A DNA stretch of 64,000 bases from Roseimaritima multifibrata (GCF_007741495.1 NZ_CP036262.1:6634001-6698000); one strand, 5' to 3'. Numbered from the stretch's first letter, positions 33,902-43,723 are shown. The notes: generated by a model not told the origin, from the sequence alone. Numbers and translations are program-made.

Positions 33902-34246
33902 CTACGTCCGCGGTATATCGTCGATCGGCAGACCCCAACAGCGAACATTGACGCGGGCTGGCTGGCGACCGAGCCAGACAGCAGGCTCTTCGCCAACAAC
34001 GGCTTCGATACCGCTCAAGGCAAAAATTGATACGGAAGAGATTCCGTTATCCGAAACACCTAATTCCAGGCCGTCACTTTTCTCGACGACTGGCATCGAT
34101 TCTGCCGGCTCACCTATCACTTCGATTCCCGGCTGATCACTTTCCGCCCCAAGCTGCAGCGCAGCCTCCGCCCGGCCTGCCATTGCGGCAAAAGCCGCTA
34201 CGACAAACAAAAACGACAAAACGGTTCGGTGAACAGAATTTTTCAT
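33902..34246 (-). CDS. Small secreted protein of unknown function
   Basis: A 114-residue protein with an evident signal peptide (MKNSVHRTVLSFLFVVAAFAAMAGRAEA, cleavage after AEA near residue 28). The mature part is acidic at first (LGAESDQPGIEVIGEP) and ends with VWLGRQPARVNVRCWGLPID. I place the start at ATG 34246, right before the leader; the frame allows Met at 34255 and 34282. It lies 60 bases upstream of the PEP-CTERM gene on the same strand and may be co-transcribed with it. No family recognised. Confidence 0.6.
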   Translation of the reverse strand: MKNSVHRTVLSFLFVVAAFAAMAGRAEAALQLGAESDQPGIEVIGEPAESMPVVEKSDGLELGVSDNGISSVSIFALSGIEAVVGEEPAVWLGRQPARVNVRCWGLPIDDIPRT

Positions 34247-34788
34247 TAAAAGCATTATGCACCGCCCACATGGGGAGTGCAACCCCTACACACGGAAAAA
34301 CCTTACCCAAACCACCAGGATTCGGGCTTTGTACGAAACAAAGAAGCTTAGGGCGTGCGAATTTGCGGCCTGGCGACTTGCTTCAGACGCCTTCACGTTG
34401 CTTCCGGCGGACAGTCTGAGCACTTGCTTTTCTCGCCTTTCGCACTGGACGTCCCCTCGTCGGTTTACCCGACAGGATCGAAAGATTTGCAATTAGAAAG
34501 GGTCACCCTCAGCGTTTTGCTTCCGGTTCGGTTTGCCGCTTTCAGCGGCAAACCGAACCGGAAGCAAAGTTATCCAAAACATGCGATCTAACTTCAAATC
34601 TTTGCTTCATGCCAGGCAAGCTGGCACGGGGCCGATTCCCTTCGGAAACCTGCAAGCAGGACATTTATAAATTGCACGCCCAAGGGAGAGTGAAGACCGA
34701 AATCACTTCAAAAACTTGAGCAATAGAATCGACGTTCCTCGCGAAAGAATGCTTAACAAAAACGATACTTTCGGGGCGGAGGAGGCAG
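34247..34788. other. Gene-free gap with a perfect long palindrome
   Basis: No coding frame here has support. The gap holds the 25-bp-arm palindrome listed apart, a small GCCAG-GCAAG-CTGGC hairpin near 34613-34628, and A/T-rich flanks. The small secreted protein gene needs a promoter in its left part. Confidence 0.6.
34516..34568. repeat. Perfect palindrome with 25-bp arms and 3-base loop
   Basis: TTTGCTTCCGGTTCGGTTTG.. (34516-34540) pairs without mismatch with 34544-34568; the loop is TTC. It lies 220 bases beyond the VanZ gene on the minus strand. No T-run follows on either side, so it is not a standard terminator. I see no other copy in the window. Confidence 0.95.
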
Positions 34789-36159
34789 TTACAACTCGCC
34801 TATTCGTAGCTCCGTAGCCTCCATCCCGATCGCCCAGGCCTTCCAACCAACCGCCGCGCCCGCGGCGTAAATAATCACATCCGCTGCATCCGGCACCAGG
34901 GGCACCAAATAGATCTGCGTTACCTCAATTACGACGCCCAACCCAAGCACGAGAGCGATCGACACCACATACCCAAGCACTGGCATTCGCTCGCGGCCGT
35001 AGCCGAACAGATTGGCGAGCGCAGCTCCCAGAACCGCAAAAGTCAGTAACTTGCCGGCGAAATTCGACCCGGCACTAAATTCACTGCCGTAGTAATACTT
35101 TACGAATGGTGCCGAGAAGAAAGAGTCGACCCCGGCGGCGATTTCCTTCGCGTCCGCCCACCGCTCGGCCCCCCCAAAAAATCCGACGGCAATCCCAGCA
35201 ACAACGACCATCACCACCCCTAGCCGCAAAATCAGAAACCGATTCCAGCCCCACAGCCTCTGGCGATTCATAGCGATCACCACTCCGGCCATCCCGCCGA
35301 ACCAGCCCAGCAAGACTTCAGAGACCGAGGCATAGCGAGTGAAGACGGGCAACTGCAACGCCTCCACCAGCACTGGCACTCCAAACACCAGGAGGCGTTG
35401 CCACTTCGCCGAAAGACACAGCCACGCTAGAAATCCAACCGGAACGATCCGCACGCCCGACATGAACAGCGAAAACAGATCGCTCCACCCACCATTCCCT
35501 TGCAGCCAGCGAAACGCTTCACCTCCGGGAATCACCTGGATCCGCCCCGACGCCCATTTTGCGTGCCACTCTCCACTACTTAAAACCAAATCCAACGGCA
35601 TCACCGAATAGACAATCAGCATCATCAAGTACGCGGCCAGGTTCAACCGCAGCACCAACTGCCGGCGCTGCGCCCCCAGAGAGGCACCTTGAATCCGCGC
35701 CCAAGCGGCCAACAAAGGAGCCCCAAAGATCGGCCAGGCGAAGGGCCCGAGAATGGCGCCAGCACAACCAGCGGCGATATCATTCTGAGAAACGGTCCGG
35801 GGCGGAAACCAGACCTGAACAAATTCGATGCCGAAAACCAACAGCATCGTCGCCAGAACTACCGCAATGACTGCGCCCCAAACACGGAGCAAGCCAAATC
35901 GACCACGAGCAAAACTGACAGCCCCTGCAGCAAAGAAACCGATCGGCATCACCACCAACGCGTTGGCCACCCAGTCGGCCCGCTGGTATAGCGATAGATT
36001 TAGCCAGGGTGTCTTCCCGAATTTCGCGACCGCATCGTCAAAGGCAAGCGGTTGATAGTGCAAGGGGACGACCGAAGCATAGACCAACGCTACGGCACTA
36101 AGACAGGCAAGAACTAGCAGCCACCCACGTAAAGGTGCACGGATTTCATATCCTGACAT
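34789..36159 (-). CDS. Membrane protein with three VanZ-like modules
   Basis: A 456-residue polytopic protein in which the VanZ pattern occurs three times: DWVANALVVMPIGFFAAG..GIEFVQVWFPPRTVSQNDIAAGCAG (about 60-140), DLFSLFMSGVRIVPVGFLAWL..LVEALQLPVFTRYASVSEVLLGWFGG (about 230-300) and NFAGKLLTFAVLGAALAN..VIEVTQIYLVPLVPDAADVIIYAAG (about 370-440). Each ends in the typical E..Q.......S..D/E...n..G line. Most VanZ-like proteins have one module of about 150 residues. VanZ-like proteins are linked to glycopeptide tolerance and often occur in exopolysaccharide/exosortase loci; the biochemical role is unclear. Confidence 0.85.
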   Translation of the reverse strand: MSGYEIRAPLRGWLLVLACLSAVALVYASVVPLHYQPLAFDDAVAKFGKTPWLNLSLYQRADWVANALVVMPIGFFAAGAVSFARGRFGLLRVWGAVIAVVLATMLLVFGIEFVQVWFPPRTVSQNDIAAGCAGAILGPFAWPIFGAPLLAAWARIQGASLGAQRRQLVLRLNLAAYLMMLIVYSVMPLDLVLSSGEWHAKWASGRIQVIPGGEAFRWLQGNGGWSDLFSLFMSGVRIVPVGFLAWLCLSAKWQRLLVFGVPVLVEALQLPVFTRYASVSEVLLGWFGGMAGVVIAMNRQRLWGWNRFLILRLGVVMVVVAGIAVGFFGGAERWADAKEIAAGVDSFFSAPFVKYYYGSEFSAGSNFAGKLLTFAVLGAALANLFGYGRERMPVLGYVVSIALVLGLGVVIEVTQIYLVPLVPDAADVIIYAAGAAVGWKAWAIGMEATELRIGEL

Positions 36160-36558
36160 ATAGTTTCACTCGAGAACCGTCTTGTACCGCCCAAAGCGGC
36201 AATGGAGCCAACCATTTCTGCGACGCCGCCGAGATTTTGATGACATCGAGACTATTTCAATCACTCGACAAATAATTCACGATAATGCTCGTGCCTCACA
36301 CAGCAACACACGATCCCACACTGAATTGCAAGGAACAGCGATTTACAGCTGTCCGCTAGTATCGCTCAAGACATGCACAAAAAATCAAAGTACGCACTAC
36401 CAGTGAATTCAGTTGACGAAAAACAATCGTAAGCACTCGTCATTATCATGCACAACGAGGTATTCCCCTAGATCGGCCGTGCCTGGCTAAGCACGCCCCT
36501 ATCAATCGATCCCTTCAATGCTAAATCACATTACCCAGCACCCTAAAACCACCCGCAT
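36160..36558. other. Intergenic stretch, nothing recognised
   Basis: Nearly 400 A/T-rich bases between the VanZ gene and the first GT4 gene, without a supported frame, repeat or hairpin. Confidence 0.5.
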
Positions 36559-37767
36559 TTACCGTGTTAGACAATCCAAAGATCCGTACACCTGAACGAT
36601 TTCCTTCATGCGCGAATCAAAGCTAAAACGGTCTTCAATTGTCTTACGCCCCATCATGCCACGACGCCTACTCTCAGAAGCAGAATCGATAGCCACTCCA
36701 ATCGCTGCTCCTAGTTTTTCAGCGCTACCAGGCTCGACCAGCCAACCATTTTCGACACCATCGATCAACTTAGGAATTCCGGCCACTGCGGTTGCTATAA
36801 CTGGAATTTCATATGCCATTGCCTCCAACAAGACATTAGGTAGTCCCTCACGCAAACTGCTGAGAACATACAAATCCATTGCCTGGTAATACTTCGAGGG
36901 ATCGGCAACGAAACCGGCAAAATGGACACTATCCTCCAAGCCCAACTCGCGTACCTGCGCACTTAGCTCTTCTCTGGACGGTCCATCACCAACAATGACC
37001 ACCCCTACATCGATGCCTTTACGACGAAGAATTGAAACCGATTCAACTAAATAGTCAAATCCTTTCTCGGCAGACAGTCGCCCCACCGCTCCAAGCAGAT
37101 ACTTAACCTGCGGCGCGCGAATAAGCGTCCGGGCAGCCTCTCGAGAAACCGTTCGCTGATATTGCTCCAAATCGATCGCATTGTCGATCAAATGCAGGCG
37201 TTCATCAGCGAGCCCCAATCGTTGACAATCTTGATGTAAATCTGTCGACACACAGACCACTTGGTCATAACGCTTCAGACTCCATCGATCTAGCGAGTAG
37301 TACAGTGGCGTCTTCCAGGTCTTCAATACCCAACCATGGACGGTGCTCACCAACGCCATTGAGTACTGCTTACGCAACCGCAGACCAACAAAATTACTTT
37401 TGTAATCATGCCCGTGCCAAATTAACTTGCGTCCCTGAAAATTTCCCAGCGCGCGTCTGACTCGACCAAGCAAGCGACAGTCTGCAGCTCCTCTGTCATC
37501 CACCCCGATCAATGGGGCCTCCAACTCGTCCGCACGCTGTTCAACAATACTAAATCCCTCGTCTTCCGGATCACGAAAGTACAGACAGACCGAATCATAA
37601 CCATGACGCGCGAGAAAACGTGGCGAGTTCAAAATGGTTTTTTCTGGGCCTCCGCCGGTCCCACTAATCACACGCGCATGAATCACCAACGGGCGATCAC
37701 AAGACGATGTCAACAATGCCTGGGCAGCCGAGTTAAACACACTTGAGTCTGCAGCGTTAATGGTCAA
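36559..37767 (-). CDS. Family 4 glycosyltransferase
   Basis: A 402-residue GT-B retaining glycosyltransferase. N-terminal VISGTGGGPEKTIL (about 33-46) is the glycine-rich acceptor-side loop. The C-terminal half has LGAVGRLSAEKGFDYLVESV near 227-246, VVIVGDGPSREEL near 258-270 and the E-x7-E motif in SSLREGLPNVLLEAMAYEIPVIAT near 316-340, which contacts the nucleotide sugar. It sits 7 bases downstream of another GT4 gene. It acts at the cytoplasmic membrane on a lipid-linked glycan; donor and acceptor cannot be read. Confidence 0.9.
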   Translation of the reverse strand: MTINAADSSVFNSAAQALLTSSCDRPLVIHARVISGTGGGPEKTILNSPRFLARHGYDSVCLYFRDPEDEGFSIVEQRADELEAPLIGVDDRGAADCRLLGRVRRALGNFQGRKLIWHGHDYKSNFVGLRLRKQYSMALVSTVHGWVLKTWKTPLYYSLDRWSLKRYDQVVCVSTDLHQDCQRLGLADERLHLIDNAIDLEQYQRTVSREAARTLIRAPQVKYLLGAVGRLSAEKGFDYLVESVSILRRKGIDVGVVIVGDGPSREELSAQVRELGLEDSVHFAGFVADPSKYYQAMDLYVLSSLREGLPNVLLEAMAYEIPVIATAVAGIPKLIDGVENGWLVEPGSAEKLGAAIGVAIDSASESRRRGMMGRKTIEDRFSFDSRMKEIVQVYGSLDCLTR

Positions 37768-37774
37768 AGAAGCC

Positions 37775-38917
37775 TCATTCCAAAATTAGTTTACGAAACT
37801 GAGCCGCTTTTGCAGCCCAGGATTCGTTAGATAAACGCTCACGAACTCGCTCCACCCGCGACTCTTGTTGAGCACCATTCGAACCAGCAGCTAAAACTTG
37901 CAAAACTGACTGAACAAATTGCTCTTCGGTCCTAGCAATTTGCAGACAGTCATCCCACGGCAACACAGCTGGCAATGGTGACGCGATGACCGGGCGCTCG
38001 GTCGCCAAATACTCTTTCAGTTTCAACGGCTGCATCGCCCGCGTGACAGGCAGATCGGCGTAAGGCATGATTAACGCGTCGGCCATCTTCGCCAAGGCTG
38101 GCAACTGCTCAAACGGCAATGCCCCTGTCAAGTGGATCCGAGAGTGAGCAAGCAAGCGAGAATCGGGATTTTGCTGTGGCCCCGCCAGCACGACGCTGCC
38201 CGAGGTCAATTGATCAGCCAGTGCCAGCACCCACTCGGCATTCATCCGCTGGTCAACGACCCCCCAAAAAACGACTCGTGGTCCGGGGATCGCAGCAACA
38301 CCGGCAAACTCTCCTGATTCGCCCCGCCGCCAAAATGCACGATCGACACCGTGAGTCAATACCGACACATCGGAGTGCTCTGCACAAGAATGGCTTGCCA
38401 AAAAATCACTTGCAGCGACAACTCGATCAACCTTGGCGATTAGCTTTTTTTCCATTTGCGCCATGACAGAACCAGCAAGCCCAGGCCAGACGGAAAAATC
38501 ATCGACGCAGTAATAAACCCAGCGACGAACCGGCAAGCGATCGACTAAGTCAGCGACAATGGGGATCGTTGTAACGGCGACATCTACATCCGACTCGACA
38601 GCCAACTGCTTTGCCAACAACGAAGCATTCAAACGACGATCCCAGGCGTGGGACATCCAAGGCCACATATGGGGATTTAACACGCGAGGCGAGATTTCCG
38701 CACACGGATCGCCCACTCCCCTTGCCTGTTGCCCTGCCCCTCGCAGCTTCTCCCACCCACGCCGAACGGTCACCCAATCAAGCCTGGGAGGGCGCATCCC
38801 AATCGTATTGACCCAGACAACGTCTGTAGCGGCCAGCATATGTGAAACAAGATGCTGGCAACTACTGGGATGACGTCCCCAATCGTCGGAAAAAAAAATC
38901 GCTGATGAATGATTCAC
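37775..38917 (-). CDS. Glycosyltransferase, GT4/TuaH-like
   Basis: A 380-residue GT-B protein. The N-terminal block SAIFFSDDWGRHPSSCQHLVSHML is like that of TuaH/exosortase-associated transferases that start with a short W/D-rich motif. Later VYYCVDDFSVWPG, VVFWGVVDQRMN and PLKLKEYLATERPVIAS are typical for this group. I choose GTG 38917 because the upstream 33 codons of open frame are Cys/Trp-rich and unlike relatives. Like its neighbour it presumably adds a sugar to the glycan made by this locus. Confidence 0.82.
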   Translation of the reverse strand: MNHSSAIFFSDDWGRHPSSCQHLVSHMLAATDVVWVNTIGMRPPRLDWVTVRRGWEKLRGAGQQARGVGDPCAEISPRVLNPHMWPWMSHAWDRRLNASLLAKQLAVESDVDVAVTTIPIVADLVDRLPVRRWVYYCVDDFSVWPGLAGSVMAQMEKKLIAKVDRVVAASDFLASHSCAEHSDVSVLTHGVDRAFWRRGESGEFAGVAAIPGPRVVFWGVVDQRMNAEWVLALADQLTSGSVVLAGPQQNPDSRLLAHSRIHLTGALPFEQLPALAKMADALIMPYADLPVTRAMQPLKLKEYLATERPVIASPLPAVLPWDDCLQIARTEEQFVQSVLQVLAAGSNGAQQESRVERVRERLSNESWAAKAAQFRKLILE

Positions 38918-39019
38918 GTTCAATGCTAAATTCGAAATACACCATGCACACGTGCATGCAATCCATCGCCAACTATCGCTGCAGTTAACGCGAACGACTG
39001 CGACAACCACAGGCAATCG

Positions 39020-41659
39020 CTAAAAAGGACCGACACCAAACATATAAGTGACCAGCACCAGAAGTGCTGCAACAGCTAAACCCGCCCCGACTACCACCAG
39101 ACGCTTGAACCGACGCACTGCAATGCTCCGCTGCGGAACAAATTCAACATACGGTCCGAAATCATCCAAAATCGGCTGCTGAATCCGAGATTGACCTTTA
39201 CGATTCTTAAACCACCCTCGCTGCCAACCAAAGTTAAGCATTAACACGACTGGTCGACACAAGGCCTTGGTAGGCGAACCCGTTAGCGTTTCACACACGT
39301 TATCGAAGAAGAAGTCCGCCTTCTGCTGATACGCATCCCTGCGGGCGGGATCACACTGATAGAGTGCCGCGTGCTCCAACACGTGCCATTTCCGCATATC
39401 CTGTGCAGCCCAGGTTTCGTTGGGATACTGCAGTTTTTCGGGCTCCGACAAAGTTGGCCGCTCATGCTGGACCATCCAATCGGCATAATGCAACAAGGTA
39501 GCGACTCCATACCGAAAATCGTCGTCCTGCTGCCCTAACCCAAACTTATAGTCGACCAAGCGTCCCAAAGCCTGCAAATACATCGTGTAAAACCAACGCA
39601 ACTCCGCGTTCAACAGGTCCAACGCATCAAGATTTTGGCGTGGATGCACCGTCCTTCGCATGAGAACACCGGCCCGATCAAGATACCTTGAATCACCAGT
39701 TAATTCATGTCCAGTGAGAAGTGCATGCGTCGAGTTCGCCGCAGCACGCCCCGGCCCGAAATACCCTTCGGAACTACAAGTCGAATACCCGGTATCCGAC
39801 CGGCAAAGCCAGCGAAACGGGGTCCCGTTCCCATCGTCGATCGCCAGCACATAATCGGCTGCATTGATCGCTGCATGACGATAGCGATCCTTACCGGTCA
39901 AGTAATAAGCCAACATCCATCCGGTGCTGTAGTTGTGGGAGGCCGCAGGCCCACCACCAACTGCATAATTCTTAGCGAGTTCCTCGCCGGTGTCTCCCAA
40001 TTCTTCAAGATCCTGCCCACCATCGAACAACTTCGACACTCGCAGTCGTTTCGGGTAACTTCGATGCGTGGCGGTATGAGCGTCGGCATAATGGTAGGTG
40101 TGCCAAAACAACCCGCGACTATAAAGCAGCTTGTCATCATCCGTGTGGTAGGTATCGATATCCCATGAATGATCCGCCATTCGGATCATCCAATCGAACC
40201 ATCGACGGTCTCCACTCCGCAGAAACTGAAGTGCGAAGCCGAGCGTGCAATCGTACTGGTTGTTGTAATGAGAAATCAGCGGGTTCGCACCACGATGGTG
40301 CACCGCCTCATGATCCCCATAGAGATCGCCATAATTTCGCCAACCGAACTGATCGATAACCTCGGACTTCTTATCGAAGGTGTCGTCACCTTCGATTGCA
40401 AGCGCAACCAATTCCTCATAACGAGCGTCTAGGTGCGCTGCGTCATTCGACAAGTAGGGAATGGCGTCAGCACTTGCATAGCACTCAGGCTCCAGCGATA
40501 AGACTGGCGATTGCGTCAGGCACTCAATCGATGACGAATCGTCAGCCGACCTCCACTCCACAGCAAACTCATGCGTCTTCTGTTCGCCTCCCTGCAATTC
40601 GTGCCCACCAGGCGTCTGCCCAGGGAACAGCTCAATTGTTAGCCCCTGAGCATCCGCTTGGAGCGATTTGGGAAAATTCTGCCAAAAATTCCGATAAGCA
40701 ATTGCAGTCACAATGCCGTTGCCAGTCGACCGCAACACCGGCTGGGCTCGATGCCCCTCAAATCGATTGCCATCCGCTGTCCCGCGGTACCCACGAAATG
40801 AAACCGAAAGTTGCTCCTGCGCGGTCAGATGATTCTGACTATTCCAATTTTCGCCGCCGCTGGAATCTTGATAAATTTCAAGTTCCTTGCTTGCAGCAAT
40901 CGGCGAACTCGAATCGCCTAGATTCGCGATTAAGCACTTATCTGTGCCTGTTTCAGTAGAAACATGGACAGCAAGCCGATCGATATGAACCGCTCCCTGC
41001 GAGCCGAGATCCCAGTTCCCCCCAGGATGGTCCATCGCTTGCGGATTTTGCACAGAGAACGTGAACTGCACAACCGGCACATCGGCATAGCTATCCGCTG
41101 TTAACTGCCCAATTAACGGAGACTTGCCTTGCCCCACTTCAACAAAACTAACTGCCCAAGTACGAGTCCAGCGAACCGAACCACTCGCAACATCAACCGC
41201 CGCAGCCAATTGCCCCAGATAGTGCTTCCCGCCGTGAGTCAGATGAATCGTTAAAGACGATTCGCAAGGCAGGTCTAATGAGTCAAACTTAAGGCACTCC
41301 GAGGCAGCTTTCTCCCCCGTCTGACAAACTACCGCAGGCCGGCCTACGTCGACTGCGTCCCGCTTCGCATCAGCCACCGCCCCCAAAGAGACCCAATAAC
41401 TACGACCAAGTTCACAGACGAAATCCAACTGGCACCACCTGACGGATCGATCAGACCACCACGCCAGCACATCAGGCTGAACGACCGAATATCGCTTTTC
41501 ATCATCAACAATTGCGATTTCGCTTGCATCTAAAACCAATCCCTCAGGACAAGGTAACGAAACCCGTGAGGGAGCAACTCCACGGCGACCTTTTACAGAC
41601 GGCCCATCTACCGAAAGCTTCCATCGCAGCAAACCAGCATTTTTAGCAGCAGAATTCAT
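39020..41659 (-). CDS. YetA/exo-rhamnogalacturonan-lyase-like protein with C-terminal membrane anchor
   Basis: An 879-residue protein. The N-terminal part begins with a RIFT-barrel-like motif (APSRVSLPCPEGLVLDASEIAIVDD.., then VLAWWSDRSVRWCQLDF), followed by a beta-sandwich region and an alpha/alpha-toroid from about 400 (GDLYGDHEAVHHRG, SHYNNQYDCTLGFALQFLRSG, HTYHYADAHTATHRS, GPAASHNYSTGWMLAYYLTG). This order matches the PcRGLX/YetA family of polysaccharide lyases. A single hydrophobic helix ends the chain (about 852-873), and there is no obvious signal peptide, so topology is unclear. Its place between an O-antigen ligase and glycosyltransferases suggests trimming or editing of the locus's own polysaccharide. 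ATG 41659 is preferred over Met five codons upstream. Confidence 0.72.
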   Translation of the reverse strand: MNSAAKNAGLLRWKLSVDGPSVKGRRGVAPSRVSLPCPEGLVLDASEIAIVDDEKRYSVVQPDVLAWWSDRSVRWCQLDFVCELGRSYWVSLGAVADAKRDAVDVGRPAVVCQTGEKAASECLKFDSLDLPCESSLTIHLTHGGKHYLGQLAAAVDVASGSVRWTRTWAVSFVEVGQGKSPLIGQLTADSYADVPVVQFTFSVQNPQAMDHPGGNWDLGSQGAVHIDRLAVHVSTETGTDKCLIANLGDSSSPIAASKELEIYQDSSGGENWNSQNHLTAQEQLSVSFRGYRGTADGNRFEGHRAQPVLRSTGNGIVTAIAYRNFWQNFPKSLQADAQGLTIELFPGQTPGGHELQGGEQKTHEFAVEWRSADDSSSIECLTQSPVLSLEPECYASADAIPYLSNDAAHLDARYEELVALAIEGDDTFDKKSEVIDQFGWRNYGDLYGDHEAVHHRGANPLISHYNNQYDCTLGFALQFLRSGDRRWFDWMIRMADHSWDIDTYHTDDDKLLYSRGLFWHTYHYADAHTATHRSYPKRLRVSKLFDGGQDLEELGDTGEELAKNYAVGGGPAASHNYSTGWMLAYYLTGKDRYRHAAINAADYVLAIDDGNGTPFRWLCRSDTGYSTCSSEGYFGPGRAAANSTHALLTGHELTGDSRYLDRAGVLMRRTVHPRQNLDALDLLNAELRWFYTMYLQALGRLVDYKFGLGQQDDDFRYGVATLLHYADWMVQHERPTLSEPEKLQYPNETWAAQDMRKWHVLEHAALYQCDPARRDAYQQKADFFFDNVCETLTGSPTKALCRPVVLMLNFGWQRGWFKNRKGQSRIQQPILDDFGPYVEFVPQRSIAVRRFKRLVVVGAGLAVAALLVLVTYMFGVGPF

Positions 41660-41739
41660 ATAACAGCACAGCAATACAACAAATTAGACGCGGAAAAAGA
41701 ACCAGCATTGACAGTTGCCCAATCAGAAACGTCCGCCAG

Positions 41740-43065
41740 CTAGCCGCCCTTCGCGGGACAAGGCAAATGAGCGTCATCATGGGCCCCCCCGGGCAACCAA
41801 CTCGCGTCTTCCTGTCGCTGACGAGCATCAATATTCGACAACGCAAAACCAGCAACAACCAAAATATAGCAAGACTCAAACAAGACTCCGCTGGAGAACA
41901 TACTAGCTACTAAATAGCCAAAAATACCGGCAAACACCGCCAGTCTAATCGCGCCGCCCTCAACATCATCACGGCGATAGGTTTTCCACGCATAGAACAT
42001 AGGCATAAAATAGAGAGAAAAATAGCACAAAAAACCCGGAATCCCAACACCAGTCGAAACATCAAAAAACAGATTATGCAGTGCTTTATCCGGCTGATCT
42101 AACCCACCCTCATAGTACTGAGGCCTAGGAACCAGCACACGGGCAGCATTGGGACCGACACCTAGCCACGGGTATTCCTGTGTGATGCGCATCCCCGCCT
42201 GCCATAACTTGAAACGAGAGTCGGCGGAGCTATCACGCTCTCCGGAACCAGCGAAAGACGACGTAAACTCATTTACCACTGAAGGTCCCGCAAGAATTGC
42301 TGCCATCACAAAAGCCGCTGCAACCGTCATCACATTTCCATTCCTCCGTGGCATATACCACACCAAAATCGGAACCATTGCGATTCCAGCTAACATACAC
42401 CCGCGCGACTCAAGAAGCATGATCTGATGAACCTGCAACATGCCTACGCCTAGATACAGAACACGAAAGAAAATTTTGTTCTCAAACAGCGCTAAAGAGA
42501 AAGCAGCGCCAAGGATGGGGACTGTCAGTATCGAATAACCATTATTATCTACCATGGCACTCCCCCATGCAGTACCATGCGCGAAACGCGAAAAGCCGGT
42601 CTGAAAGTAGTCTACATTGATTTGGTATGCATTGTACCCTTGCGCCAGAACAGCAATTACCAAGAGCCACTTTAGCGTACGCCAGTCTTTCAAAACAAAC
42701 AGGCCAATAGCAACTACTAAAAAGTGCTTCCAAACTACCGACATAAAAAAATCTGTATCAACACGTGAAACCGTGTTTTGCGCACTAATCCACGCAATCA
42801 ACAAAAACAGCATGGACATAACTAGCGCAATCCACGACCAACGACTCAGCCGCATCCCCCCAAAACCAGACAGAACAAAACCGACGAACAGCGAGTAAAA
42901 AATATACTTTTGATAAGTTACGCCGGGCTCTAATGACCACCGCCAGTTCCAGGCGGGGTCAAGCAGGACAAAACCATAAAATCCTACAATCCCGAAAGCG
43001 GGCCGAAAAATGGCGAGCGCGCACACGAAAACGAGCAGTGAGTAGACGAATACGGGACCTAGCAC
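41740..43065 (-). CDS. O-antigen ligase/polymerase family membrane protein
   Basis: A 441-residue polytopic protein (about twelve hydrophobic segments) of the Wzy/WaaL superfamily. The N-terminal LLVFVCALAIFRPAFGIVGFYGFVLLDP matches the putative O-glycosylation ligases tied to exosortase systems, and the large external loop has SRFKLWQAGMRITQEYPWLGVGPN with the family's R..W..g......PlfGvG pattern, followed by KALHNLFFDVSTGVG (His in the H-N/S-xfL motif). It would join lipid-linked repeat units or attach a glycan on the outer face of the membrane. The polar tail ends in an Asp/Gln-rich stretch. Confidence 0.85.
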   Translation of the reverse strand: MLGPVFVYSLLVFVCALAIFRPAFGIVGFYGFVLLDPAWNWRWSLEPGVTYQKYIFYSLFVGFVLSGFGGMRLSRWSWIALVMSMLFLLIAWISAQNTVSRVDTDFFMSVVWKHFLVVAIGLFVLKDWRTLKWLLVIAVLAQGYNAYQINVDYFQTGFSRFAHGTAWGSAMVDNNGYSILTVPILGAAFSLALFENKIFFRVLYLGVGMLQVHQIMLLESRGCMLAGIAMVPILVWYMPRRNGNVMTVAAAFVMAAILAGPSVVNEFTSSFAGSGERDSSADSRFKLWQAGMRITQEYPWLGVGPNAARVLVPRPQYYEGGLDQPDKALHNLFFDVSTGVGIPGFLCYFSLYFMPMFYAWKTYRRDDVEGGAIRLAVFAGIFGYLVASMFSSGVLFESCYILVVAGFALSNIDARQRQEDASWLPGGAHDDAHLPCPAKGG

Positions 43066-43723
43066 AAAAACTCCTTGACGCTGCTACCGACACAAACAAA
43101 CGCGTCTTAAAAATAATGGGAATTAGTATTCAAACCGAATCGCAACCACTTACACACCAAACGCTGAAACAACAAAAATCCGCCAGAAACACAGGCGCAC
43201 AACAAACAAGCCTATTTGCTGCACTACGTTCACACCAAGACACCAAAACCAGCCGTCGAAAAACACTTTGCCTCTTACTTACGCTCGCCCAGAGCGATCG
43301 CGCTCCCTCGACTGCGCCCGTCGCAAAACCAATAGCGGCCTACTGGAACCTCAAGATTAACAACCTACGCTTGAACCAGAGCGACGACCACGAGCTTTAA
43401 CAACAAATCCCATGCAAGAACACAGAAGCCGGTGCCTTTTGCAATCAGCAGAATTCACCTATCTCCTTCGTCCAGAATCTCACCAAGCTAACTTCCCCGC
43501 CAGAATGAAGCTCGAAAGAAAATGGCCCTAAGTTCGAACAAGTCGCCCAATGTCAATCCAGGCCGACCTGCCGCAGTACTTGTTATGGGCATACCACATT
43601 CCTTCGCCCGAATCGGGCAAAGGCCCCCACATACGGTGCACCCTTTCCATTCACATCGAATCGCCGACCTGTGACGGTGACCTTACACGAACAGGACGCG
43701 CCGCCCCCCCTTAAACAGATGCC
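43066..43723. other. Gene-free gap within the glycan locus
   Basis: About 660 bases between the ligase gene and the sulfotransferase gene. Plus-strand frames exist but show no domain or leader. No repeat family of the window is found here. It may be a remnant of a lost gene; I cannot show it. Confidence 0.5.

Noticed and set aside
42933-43400. A 155-codon plus-strand frame between the ligase and sulfotransferase genes
   Set aside because: It begins inside the ligase gene on the other strand, is Lys/Arg/Gln/Thr-rich and shows no motif.
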